Source: Candidatus Methanophagales archaeon
GTDB taxonomy: Archaea > Halobacteriota > Syntropharchaeia > Alkanophagales > Methanospirareceae
Assembly (NCBI GenBank): GCA_003601795.1
Contig: PIXU01000258.1
Location: forward strand, 1 to 5,370
Reading direction: 5' to 3'
Length of the DNA: 5,370 nucleotides
A program made the translations under genes and the position numbers. Positions 1 through 5,370 of the stretch are shown here, one piece after another; position 1 is the stretch's first letter; every line of letters begins with the position of its first letter. Below the pieces are notes generated by a model. It was not told the origin of the DNA, made no database searches, and worked only from the letters and a program-made list of their open reading frames with translations.

Positions 1-336
1 GATTTCACCATCTGGCACTGTTAAAGTCCCATTATGGTGAATTTGCGGATAAGAGCCTGTGCGGATAGTGTAGTTGTAGGTTTCGTTGGGTAATAGAACA
101 ACGGGCTTGTCGAATGTGATGTTATGCCAGTCGCCTGCATAGCCGCTCCAGGTTGCGGTGGCGTTCCATGTTTTGTTCCAGATGCGAGCATATTCGGTAT
201 GCCCGCCGGTGCCTGCGCAGGGGTAAGTGTAAAGTTTGGTGGCAATAATTGTTTGGTTTGTCGTGATTGTGCCTGTATGCGTGCCTGATATTGAAGGATA
301 TGGATTTGAGGGTGCGCCGGTGTCAAATATTGCTGT
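1..336 (-). other. C-terminal 'IFDTG' surface module, incomplete (residues 1614-1725+)
   Basis: After PKD 3 comes TAIFDTGAPSNPYPSISGTH, then LYTYPCAGTGGHTEYARIW, WSGYAGDWHNITF and TYNYTIRTGSYPQIHHNGTL. From memory, similar sequence occurs near the ends of surface proteins of methanogen/ANME-type archaea, but I cannot name a family with certainty. It is rich in aromatic residues and looks like a beta-sandwich. It is cut by the window edge. Its DNA is richer in GC (about 49% over positions 1-300) than the propeller-like region. Confidence 0.6.
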
Positions 337-3300
337 TGGTTGATAGACCGTTATTGTTTTTGTTGTTGAATTCATCGCTCCGTCATTGTCCGTTACTCTT
401 AGCGTCACATCATAACTACCTGCTTCTGAATATGAATGATTTAGTATTTCATGCGTTGTGTTCGTGGTATTTCCATCTCCGAAGTCCCATTCATAAGAGG
501 TGATATTCCCGTCCGGGTCGCAAGAAGAGGATGCATTGAAAGTGATGATTTGATTAACAACCAAATTTTCTGGCGAATAAGAGAAGGATGCGATTGGTGG
601 TGTGTTAACCTCAATACTATTATTTGCGAGATTATTCGTATAATTCTCCTCCAGGAACTCATTATACGGGCTTATCAAAACGTATATGTGATGAGTGCCG
701 GATAAAGCAGTCCACGAAACAGATGCGTTTGCTGCTGCATTCGCGGTGACATTAACAACATCTTCTCCTATGAGTTCACCGCTTGCTGGCTCGCCATCGT
801 AAAACAGAATGGATGCATTGTTTGCATCTGCTTCTCCTACGTTGTGAATTGTTGCATTGATTGTGATGTTCTCGCCGGGATTGGGCTTATCGTTCGAGAA
901 AGAAATTGTATTTATGGTCAAATCGGGATATTGTTCCACCCACACGGCTACGAATGCCTCTCTCTCAAATTGCTCTCCGTTTAGCTCTCCTGAAGCAGTA
1001 ACTGTTATATCGTAAGTCCCCCACGAACTCGTGTTTGTGTATGCGTTTGCGTATATTCCGTCTTTTGTTTGATTATCGCCATGCAAGCCGTCATCGAACA
1101 ACGTGATGTTTTCAGTTGTATCATCCGGTCTTTTTATCTCTGCGGTAACGGATGCATTTGTTATCGCTTTGCTGCCATACATAAGACTTGCACTTATGTT
1201 TACAGGCTCGTTCGGGTCATACTGGTATTTTTGAAGATAAAGAGAGAGGGTTATGTTTGTATCGAGGAAAGTCATAATCGTATAATCCTCTTCCTCTGAG
1301 ATGTTCACTGCCGTTACATTTATCTTCCAGATTCCTGACTCTGGATTTTTTATGGTGTAACCTTCGATTGTCAGGTTTTTATCGCTGTAATATGTTACGT
1401 TCGTATCATTTATGGCAAAAGAAGGGTCAATTAAAGTTCCATTTGGCGTTCTTAATGTCAAGTTCAGGTCGCCTTCCGACCACGCTAATGCGAAGTCAAC
1501 CATCGTGGTTGAACCAATGGGTATTTCATGTGAGTTCTCTTCACCTGCAAATATTTTAGCTGAAATTAAAGGTGCTGATTGAATTCCTCCGTATTGTTGC
1601 TCTTCTTGCACCATTGTAGCATATTCTTCTGGGTCGTCCAGTAATATCTCCTTAACCTTCAAAATTACTTCCTCACTTTCCGGCAATTTATGGTGCCAAT
1701 CATTTGTATACTCACTTGCTACGTTCTCTAAGTTGAATGTATCGCGAGCCATTGGTATATGATGAAGCAGCCCTACGATATTTACATAGTGCACTTCCTT
1801 AATTACGTATGGAGGAATATTTGGTTTCCCCGCGAGTATATCTACAAAAGAATCCCAATTTCGCGCTATTTCTATTGCTCTGGATTCCGCGGAGCAGATA
1901 AGACCGCCATACTTGAGTAATTTCCAATATGCTTTTGCTTCTTCACTTAAGAATGGAATACGGTCAACAGCAGAATCAATAAAGTCCGTATAATGCTCAA
2001 GCTCAGGATCAGACCCCGCAAGAATCGTTACCATGAGTGCATCAACAACTCTACCAATAACGGGGACATCAGGTATCCCACTATTTGGCGTTTCAAGCAT
2101 AATCAATTTTCTAACGTTTTTATCACCGCCACCCATTTCTATATACCATCTTGAGACCAAACCACCCATGCTGTGGGCAACGATGTCAACTTTATCAACC
2201 TTTTCATTTTGTCTTATTTCTTCAATCTCTTCTCCGAGAAATTTGGCATATCTTCTGATGGATTCGCTTGTCACCATCTCGTTTGCATAATGGCTGACAT
2301 ATACTGTATAGCCATCTTCAGTCAAACTTTGATTCATTTCCTTCCATATCTCTTCCGGTTCGTAATCCCTAGATTGGAATCCATGCACGAGGACAACGGG
2401 CGGTCTCTTGACGGTTATGAGTTTGCTTCTGGTATTGGTCGTGCCTTCATCGTCTGTTACGGTTAAAGTCACCACATAGTCCCCTTCTGAAGAATAGGAA
2501 TGCGTTACGGTCGCTTTATTAGCACCTTCCACAGAGCCATCACCGAAATCCCATTTGTAGCTGGTAATCGTGCCTCCATCCGGGTCATAAGAATCGGATG
2601 CGTCAAAGGTTATATTTTCGCCGGTAACGGGATTGTGAGGCGGAGAAGGCGAGAAAGAGAAAGAAGCAACAGGGAGGAGATTCCCATGATAAATTCGCAA
2701 TCCCCGAATTCTATCAGAAGAAATAGTCTTTTCAAGGTCGGGTTGAGAATCTAATGGGTCATGAATGTAATAACCCTCGTCTGCTCTACCGCGAGCTGTT
2801 ACGAAATGCCCTCCAACATCGAGTATGACGGGATAACCTTGAGATAACTCTTGGTTCAGTCTGCTCAAGTCAGGATAGTCTATTTTGGCTACGAACTCAA
2901 TTTGATTCTGCTCGGTGTGGCTTTTGTTTGCGACGACAGGCCATTTTAAACGGCAATTTACATAGCCTTCACTGCCAATCAAGTCATTTAACCTTCCGGG
3001 GTCCGTATCAACACCATAATAAGCCATTACCATTGCAGCAGAAGTTAGCGCACAGCCTTCACTGCAAATAGTAGGACAGCCAGGGACATGTCCCAGGTGG
3101 TCATTAGCCCATTCCGAATTGCATTGACTGAAGAAAGGAACATCAAGCATGCCCGGTACAGAAGAAACATCAATTACCTTTGTCTCTGTCCCCGATGCTC
3201 CATCGTCATCGGTAACTTTTAGTTTTACGATGTAGCTCCCTTTAGAGGCGTAAGCATGCGTGACAATTTCCCCTGAACCGGTGTTTCCATCTCCGAAGTC

Positions 3301-5175
3301 CCATTCATAAGAGGCGATGTTCCCGTCCGGGTCGTAAGAAGAAGATGCATTGAAGGTTATGGTTTGGTTAACAACAGGTTTTTCTGGCGTGTATGTGAAA
3401 CTTGCGATTGGCGGTTGTTTTTCAATAACCTCAAATTCTACATCAACAGAAGTCAAATAAGAAGATTTATTTGTGTAGTCATACACGGTGCCGAGCAAAT
3501 TGATTTTTGAAGAATCATAACTTGTAAGGAAGAAGGAATAGTAGCCATATTCACCAAGATTTACACCTGTTTCCGCGATTATATAATCTACAAGGGTGCT
3601 CAAATTTATTGGATAAATTGTTTTTCTGCCAATATCAAAAATGAAACTTCCATAGACTGTGCTGACATTTAAGAAGGGATACTGAATGCCGCGTAGGGAT
3701 GAACGTGGATATGGAAAATTGATATTCAGTTTTTCTTCACTGAGTAACCCACCACTAAATAAATTATAGGTGTGGATAGAATCCAGTATAGCCCCCCATG
3801 CAGTTGGATAACCAAAGGTGCCTTCTATCACATAAATCTTATTTCCATCCACTATGTGCGTTGGATGATAATTTGCATAGCTTTTATGAAAAGTCTTTTC
3901 CCAAAGTGTATCCACAGGATTATCAGTCAGTTCTTCCCAATTATTTAACTTGGTGAGATTGATGCGATTGAATATATATCTATAATGATAAGACCCCTCA
4001 TATTGCTTAAGGAGCAGATAGAAGTAATCCCCTTCTTTCTTGTGCCATACAACATTCCATCCTTTAGCAGAAAACACTTTCCAAGAATCATCTGTAAGAT
4101 TGTAAAAGACATAGTTATCCGAAGCCCAATGAACTTGGAAAAGAACATCCTTGTTGAGTTTGTATAAATACCCCCAATCAAAGGGGGCATCACCTGGCAA
4201 CACCTTCGTAGGGCTTATTTCGTGATTTTTAGACGAATCTAAAAATTCGGGATTGGTTAAGTTAATATAGTATAAATATTTACCGGTGCTTGTTGCGTAA
4301 GCATAGAGATCGTAGCCATCTAATGTCCATGTTCTTTCCATCCAACCCGATCTTGGCAAAGTTATATTTAGCAAGGAGATATTGGTGAGATGGGGATAAT
4401 CAATAACAGCACTAATCGGCCAGCTAAGATTTCCACTTCCACCGATGGCGCTTCCTTCCCCACTAAATTCCTCCGCTGTAAATAGATAAATCTCCCCGTC
4501 TTTAGATACCGCTGTTATTTTTCCAGGGTAAGAGAAGCCTCCGCCAAGAGAAACATTCACTTTAAGAAGTCTGGTAGAGTTAGAGGCATAATCGTAGATA
4601 CAAACAGGATCGAGAGGATACGGCGACCACATCCCAGTTATAAGTGAAAAAATAGTAGAGAAGGGATAGTTTGTAATTTGCAATCCTCCAAATTCAGGAT
4701 AATATCCCTCTGGCATACCTATGACTCTGTGGTCTCTTAACACGTAATTCATGTTCTCAGGAGAAATAATGGTAAAGTTCTCTGACGAGAGGATAGTTGC
4801 ATCCTTTGTTTTCGTATCAACTCCAATTAAGTTGATTGCTGAAATTTTAGATTCTGACATCAATTTGGGTCCACGTTTGTCCCTTATTACCTTAACTTTC
4901 TCGCCGCCACTGATGGGTATAAGAGCACAGTTCTTACTCTGAAGTGATAAATTGCCAGTGGTGAGTATATTATAATTACAATAGACTCCCTCTGACTCAT
5001 TGTAGACAATGATAGTATCCCCAACGGAAGCATTATCCACCACTTCTTGGATCGTCGCGTGCTCGTCAGGCACGTAAATCGTTGTTGCAGACGCCAACGC
5101 CACACTCACACCCGCGAAAGCACCAAGTAGCACAAATGCTATGCATATTCCAAACAATTTTATATCTTTATTCAT
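1..5175 (-). CDS. Giant secreted multidomain surface protein with C39-like peptidase and alpha/beta-hydrolase domains (3' partial)
   Basis: One uninterrupted frame of 1725 codons runs off the left window edge. The start is secure: an in-frame TAA lies at 5202-5200, no other ATG lies between, and a Shine-Dalgarno GAGGCGAT sits 8 nt (counted from GAGG) before the ATG. Visible modules in order are a signal peptide, a short beta-helix-start-like segment, a beta-propeller-like region, PKD, a C39-like cysteine peptidase, PKD, an alpha/beta hydrolase with AHSMGG, two beta domains, CARDB, PKD and a C-terminal 'IFDTG' module. The three PKD copies carry the family hallmark WDFGDG. About 53 N-X-S/T sequons fit an archaeal surface glycoprotein. 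The protein is presumably exported by Sec and held at the cell envelope, but any C-terminal anchor lies outside the window. The enzyme domains suggest extracellular hydrolysis of peptide and ester or amide bonds; substrates are unknown. I recognise the domains, not a named gene. No frameshift or internal stop was found when the frame was read through by eye. Confidence 0.96.
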   Translation of the reverse strand, partial: MNKDIKLFGICIAFVLLGAFAGVSVALASATTIYVPDEHATIQEVVDNASVGDTIIVYNESEGVYCNYNILTTGNLSLQSKNCALIPISGGEKVKVIRDKRGPKLMSESKISAINLIGVDTKTKDATILSSENFTIISPENMNYVLRDHRVIGMPEGYYPEFGGLQITNYPFSTIFSLITGMWSPYPLDPVCIYDYASNSTRLLKVNVSLGGGFSYPGKITAVSKDGEIYLFTAEEFSGEGSAIGGSGNLSWPISAVIDYPHLTNISLLNITLPRSGWMERTWTLDGYDLYAYATSTGKYLYYINLTNPEFLDSSKNHEISPTKVLPGDAPFDWGYLYKLNKDVLFQVHWASDNYVFYNLTDDSWKVFSAKGWNVVWHKKEGDYFYLLLKQYEGSYHYRYIFNRINLTKLNNWEELTDNPVDTLWEKTFHKSYANYHPTHIVDGNKIYVIEGTFGYPTAWGAILDSIHTYNLFSGGLLSEEKLNINFPYPRSSLRGIQYPFLNVSTVYGSFIFDIGRKTIYPINLSTLVDYIIAETGVNLGEYGYYSFFLTSYDSSKINLLGTVYDYTNKSSYLTSVDVEFEVIEKQPPIASFTYTPEKPVVNQTITFNASSSYDPDGNIASYEWDFGDGNTGSGEIVTHAYASKGSYIVKLKVTDDDGASGTETKVIDVSSVPGMLDVPFFSQCNSEWANDHLGHVPGCPTICSEGCALTSAAMVMAYYGVDTDPGRLNDLIGSEGYVNCRLKWPVVANKSHTEQNQIEFVAKIDYPDLSRLNQELSQGYPVILDVGGHFVTARGRADEGYYIHDPLDSQPDLEKTISSDRIRGLRIYHGNLLPVASFSFSPSPPHNPVTGENITFDASDSYDPDGGTITSYKWDFGDGSVEGANKATVTHSYSSEGDYVVTLTVTDDEGTTNTRSKLITVKRPPVVLVHGFQSRDYEPEEIWKEMNQSLTEDGYTVYVSHYANEMVTSESIRRYAKFLGEEIEEIRQNEKVDKVDIVAHSMGGLVSRWYIEMGGGDKNVRKLIMLETPNSGIPDVPVIGRVVDALMVTILAGSDPELEHYTDFIDSAVDRIPFLSEEAKAYWKLLKYGGLICSAESRAIEIARNWDSFVDILAGKPNIPPYVIKEVHYVNIVGLLHHIPMARDTFNLENVASEYTNDWHHKLPESEEVILKVKEILLDDPEEYATMVQEEQQYGGIQSAPLISAKIFAGEENSHEIPIGSTTMVDFALAWSEGDLNLTLRTPNGTLIDPSFAINDTNVTYYSDKNLTIEGYTIKNPESGIWKINVTAVNISEEEDYTIMTFLDTNITLSLYLQKYQYDPNEPVNISASLMYGSKAITNASVTAEIKRPDDTTENITLFDDGLHGDNQTKDGIYANAYTNTSSWGTYDITVTASGELNGEQFEREAFVAVWVEQYPDLTINTISFSNDKPNPGENITINATIHNVGEADANNASILFYDGEPASGELIGEDVVNVTANAAANASVSWTALSGTHHIYVLISPYNEFLEENYTNNLANNSIEVNTPPIASFSYSPENLVVNQIITFNASSSCDPDGNITSYEWDFGDGNTTNTTHEILNHSYSEAGSYDVTLRVTDNDGAMNSTTKTITVYQPTAIFDTGAPSNPYPSISGTHTGTITTNQTIIATKLYTYPCAGTGGHTEYARIWNKTWNATATWSGYAGDWHNITFDKPVVLLPNETYNYTIRTGSYPQIHHNGTLTVPDGEI
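346..600 (-). other. PKD domain 3 (residues 1526-1610)
   Basis: The domain runs from PPIASFSYSPENLVVNQ through SSSCDPDGNI and SYEWDFGDGNT to GSYDVTLRVTDNDG...TITV. It is nearly the same as PKD 1 in its first half, except that the tyrosine before DPDG is a cysteine (C1552). It carries several sequons around NTTNTT. Confidence 0.95.
470..600 (-). repeat. Direct repeat copy B (PKD 3 coding DNA)
   Basis: This stretch aligns without gaps to 3284-3414, with 111 of 131 bases the same by eye count. Differences concentrate at the upper-coordinate end; 470-540 has only 4 mismatches. The copies are 2814 nt apart, exactly 938 codons, so both are in the same frame. Confidence 0.9.
607..930 (-). other. 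CARDB (cell adhesion related) domain (residues 1416-1523)
   Basis: YPDLTINTISFSNDKPNPGE followed by NITINATIHNVGEADANNAS, then VSWTALSGTHHIYVLISP and EENYTNNLANNSIEV, is a full-length CARDB pattern: 'PDL.I..I..S...P..G..I.I.ATI.N.G.A.A' at the start and 'E.NYTNN.....I.V' at the end. CARDB domains are Ig-like modules frequent in archaeal and bacterial surface proteins. This one is very rich in sequons. Confidence 0.9.
940..1239 (-). other. Beta domain with Asp-rich FDDG..GD....DGIY loop (residues 1313-1412)
   Basis: The domain begins YQYDPNEPVNISASL (D1320) and contains TLFDDGLHGDNQTKDGIYAN, with D1361, D1362, D1367 and D1372, followed by WGTYDITVTASG. The FDDG.HGD....DGIY loop recurs in secreted Ig-like modules such as the 'choice-of-anchor X' type and looks suited to binding calcium. 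A structural linker role is most likely. The calcium role is inferred from acidic-residue spacing. Confidence 0.6.
1240..1572 (-). other. Beta-sandwich domain resembling prepeptidase/P-type domains (residues 1202-1312)
   Basis: The pattern is an initial strand (LISAKIFAG), then GSTTMVDFALAWSEGDLNLTL and RTPNGTLIDPS, then IKNPESGIWKINVTAV and a final strand. The order 'W..GDLNLTL..PNGT..' followed by 'NPESGIWKI.V' resembles P-type/PPC jelly-roll domains, which often follow secreted hydrolases. Several sequons (NLT, NGT, NDT, NVT, NIS) occur here. The family assignment is from pattern only. Confidence 0.55.
1591..2403 (-). other. Alpha/beta-hydrolase, lipase/PGAP1-like domain (residues 925-1195)
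   Basis: PPVVLVHGFQSRDYEPEEIW gives the first core strand with the oxyanion HG (H931). VDIVAHSMGGLVSRWYIE gives the nucleophile elbow with S1002, and the next strand is KLIMLETPNSG. This is typical of triacylglycerol lipase, esterase and PGAP1-like proteins. A helical insert of about 100 residues (roughly 1035-1125, FIDSAVDRIPFLSEEAKAYW) may be a lid. H1161 or H1162 in NDWHHKLPES is the likely catalytic histidine. The canonical acid, expected in a G..D..VP motif, is not at its usual place: GLLHHIP (1135-1141) has histidines instead. D1145 or D1159 might serve. Esterase, lipase or amidase activity on an extracellular substrate is inferred. Confidence 0.85.
2410..2673 (-). other. PKD domain 2 (residues 835-922)
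   Basis: The domain runs from PVASFSFSPSPPHNPVTGEN through SDSYDPDGG and YKWDFGDG to GDYVVTLTVTDDEG. It separates the cysteine peptidase from the alpha/beta hydrolase. Unlike PKD 1 and PKD 3, which share long identical DNA stretches, this copy is clearly more diverged at the DNA level, so it was not part of the recent exchange. Confidence 0.95.
2731..3150 (-). other. C39-like cysteine peptidase domain (residues 676-815)
   Basis: The segment opens MLDVPFFSQCNSEWANDHLG and then GCPTICSEGCALTSAAMVM, the hallmark of the Peptidase_C39_2 (papain-like) family. The expected catalytic residues are all visible: C708 in EGCALTS, H790 in VGGHFVTARG and D806 in YYIHDPLD. The order Cys-His-Asp and the length of about 140 residues are normal for the family. 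Several further cysteines (683, 700, 704, and one in YVNCRL) could form disulfides or bind metal. An intact triad implies activity as a peptidase or amidase outside the cell, but family members also include self-processing and uncharacterised hydrolases, so the substrate is open. Confidence 0.88.
3163..3414 (-). other. PKD domain 1 (residues 588-671)
   Basis: The domain starts PPIASFTYTP, contains SSSYDPDGNI and SYEWDFGDG, and ends with GSYIVKLKVTDDDG...KVIDV. These are the standard PKD signatures, an Ig-like beta-sandwich. Its DNA is strikingly similar to that of PKD 3 located 2814 nt away. It links the propeller-like region to the cysteine peptidase and probably acts as a rigid spacer. Confidence 0.95.
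3284..3414 (-). repeat. Direct repeat copy A (PKD 1 coding DNA)
   Basis: Partner of 470-600. It encodes the first half of PKD 1, including SSSYDPDGNI and SYEWDFGDG. The long identity, including synonymous positions, exceeds what protein constraint requires; PKD 2 uses different codons for the same motifs. Confidence 0.9.
3421..4893 (-). other. Beta-propeller-like region (residues 95-585)
   Basis: About 490 residues without a confident family match. They show recurring blade-like strands in which a D/N/G turn is followed by alternating aromatic and aliphatic residues: DGEIYLF (from 226), DGYDLYAY (from 286), KDVLFQV (from 342), GDYFYLLL (from 382), DGNKIYVIEG (from 443), GSFIFDI (from 509) and EYGYYSFFL (near 550). 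Spacing of roughly 40-65 residues fits propeller blades, and the high Tyr/Trp content and many NLT/NLS sequons fit an exposed binding domain. Ligand or partner binding is inference from fold resemblance. A divergent carbohydrate-recognition or adhesion domain is an alternative. Confidence 0.5.
4900..5085 (-). other. Beta-helix first-turn-like segment (residues 31-92)
   Basis: Just after the signal peptide comes TIYVPDEHATIQEVVDNAS and then VGDTIIVY. This matches the opening signature of right-handed parallel beta-helix proteins of the NosD/pectin-lyase-like type, where ATIQ..(V/I)..AS.GDTI.V starts the helix. The usual continuation, many short repeats rich in N and G, does not follow; the chain passes within about 60 residues into a propeller-like region. 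The segment may cap the next domain or be a relic of a domain swap. Confidence 0.55.
5086..5175 (-). other. Signal peptide (residues 1-30)
   Basis: The N-terminus is MNKDIK followed by an uninterrupted hydrophobic stretch (residues 7-28, LFGICIAFVLLGAFAGVSVA and onward) and then A-L-A-S-A. Cleavage after A28 or A30 by a Sec-type signal peptidase is likely, leaving mature protein that starts near TTIYVP. There is no lipobox cysteine at the cleavage site (C11 is in the middle of the hydrophobic core), so a lipoprotein is not indicated. The segment could also remain as an uncleaved N-terminal anchor. Confidence 0.9.
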
Positions 5176-5179
5176 TCCA

Positions 5180-5187
5180 ATCGCCTC
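5180..5187 (-). promoter_or_regulatory. Shine-Dalgarno site
   Basis: On the minus strand GAGGCGAT precedes the ATG, with 8 nt between GAGG and the start codon. It matches 7 of 8 bases of the ideal GAGGTGAT complementary to the archaeal/bacterial 16S rRNA 3' end. It fixes the start at 5175. Confidence 0.85.
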
Positions 5188-5223
5188 TTTATTCTGGTAT
5201 TACCTGATTTTATAATAGGGGGA

Positions 5224-5246
5224 ATAAATATAAAAATTTTTCGGTT
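5224..5246 (-). promoter_or_regulatory. Archaeal-type promoter (BRE plus TATA box)
   Basis: Read on the minus strand, CGAAAAATTTTTATATTTAT contains a TTTATATTT TATA box (about 5226-5234) preceded by an A-rich BRE-like element. Transcription starting about 25 nt downstream, near 5205, would give a leader of about 30 nt carrying the Shine-Dalgarno site. A second AT-rich candidate, TATTATAAAA near 5208-5217, would place the start too close to the ribosome site and is less likely. Confidence 0.6.
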
Positions 5247-5253
5247 TTTTGTT

Positions 5254-5337
5254 CGCTCATCGCCCTAAACCATCGGAAACAAATACTTCGCCGCTCCTTT
5301 CTCTGTGTATCCATCCGATGAAATGCGGAGATGAGCG
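5254..5337. repeat. Nested inverted repeats upstream of the promoter
   Basis: Outer arms CGCTCATC (5254-5261) and GATGAGCG (5330-5337) enclose inner arms CATCGGA (5271-5277) and TCCGATG (5314-5320). The gaps between outer and inner arms are 9 nt on both sides, and the central loop is 36 nt. The element could be a regulator site, a structured RNA from an upstream transcript or, less likely, chance. Confidence 0.5.
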
Positions 5338-5370
5338 TTTCTCTATAAAATCCTTTTATTTAACTCATAC

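Noticed and set aside
267..705. Plus-strand open frames at 267-503 and 451-705
   Set aside because: They are antisense to the PKD 3 / CARDB coding DNA, have no ribosome sites, and their translations have no domain-like character.
2033..2754. Plus-strand open frames at 2033-2290, 2173-2466 and 2500-2754
   Set aside because: They lie antisense to the alpha/beta-hydrolase and PKD 2, whose minus-strand translation carries clear motifs.
3945..4193. Minus-strand frame of 82 residues in another phase
   Set aside because: It overlaps the large gene out of frame within the propeller-like region, where the main frame reads without interruption.
1..5175. Split of the protein into several genes or a frameshift between domains
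   Set aside because: Reading every codon from 5175 to 1 gave no stop and no phase change. The domain motifs all fall in the same frame.
5210..5314. Minus-strand frame of 34 residues (MDTQRKERR...) upstream of the large gene
   Set aside because: It has no ribosome site, lies across the inverted repeats and the TATA box, and ends just before the large gene's leader. It is more likely chance.
5254..5337. C/D box small RNA
   Set aside because: C-box-like GATGA sequences are present, but no CTGA D box is found at suitable spacing on either strand.

Overview
The window is filled by a single reading frame on the minus strand. It starts with ATG at 5175-5173 and stays open for 1725 codons to position 1 without a stop, so the gene is 3'-truncated by the window edge. 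The product is a very large secreted, multidomain surface protein. The organism is most likely an archaeon, plausibly of a methanogen/ANME-like euryarchaeal lineage. The reasons are the module set (PKD, CARDB, beta-propeller-like, 'IFDTG...' C-terminal module), about 53 N-X-S/T sequons, an archaeal-style TATA element, and a Shine-Dalgarno sequence matching the archaeal 16S tail. The lineage is inferred from style alone.

Domain order from the N-terminus (right to left in the window): signal peptide (residues 1-30); a short segment like the first turn of a NosD-type beta-helix (31-92); a beta-propeller-like region of about 490 residues; PKD 1 (588-671); a C39-like papain-fold cysteine peptidase domain (676-815; C708, H790, D806); PKD 2 (835-922); an alpha/beta-hydrolase/lipase-like domain (925-1195; oxyanion HG at 931-932, nucleophile S1002); a beta-sandwich (1202-1312); a domain with an Asp-rich loop (1313-1412); CARDB (1416-1523); PKD 3 (1526-1610); and a C-terminal module (1614 to beyond 1725). 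The two enzyme-like domains sit among PKD spacers, which suggests an extracellular protein that displays a cysteine hydrolase and a serine hydrolase together on the cell surface. Substrates cannot be read from the sequence.

Upstream (5176-5370) is a non-coding leader and promoter region with a Shine-Dalgarno site, a TATA box and a nested pair of inverted repeats. No RNA gene, CRISPR array, insertion sequence or second convincing gene is visible. All other open frames lie antisense to or out of frame with the large gene.
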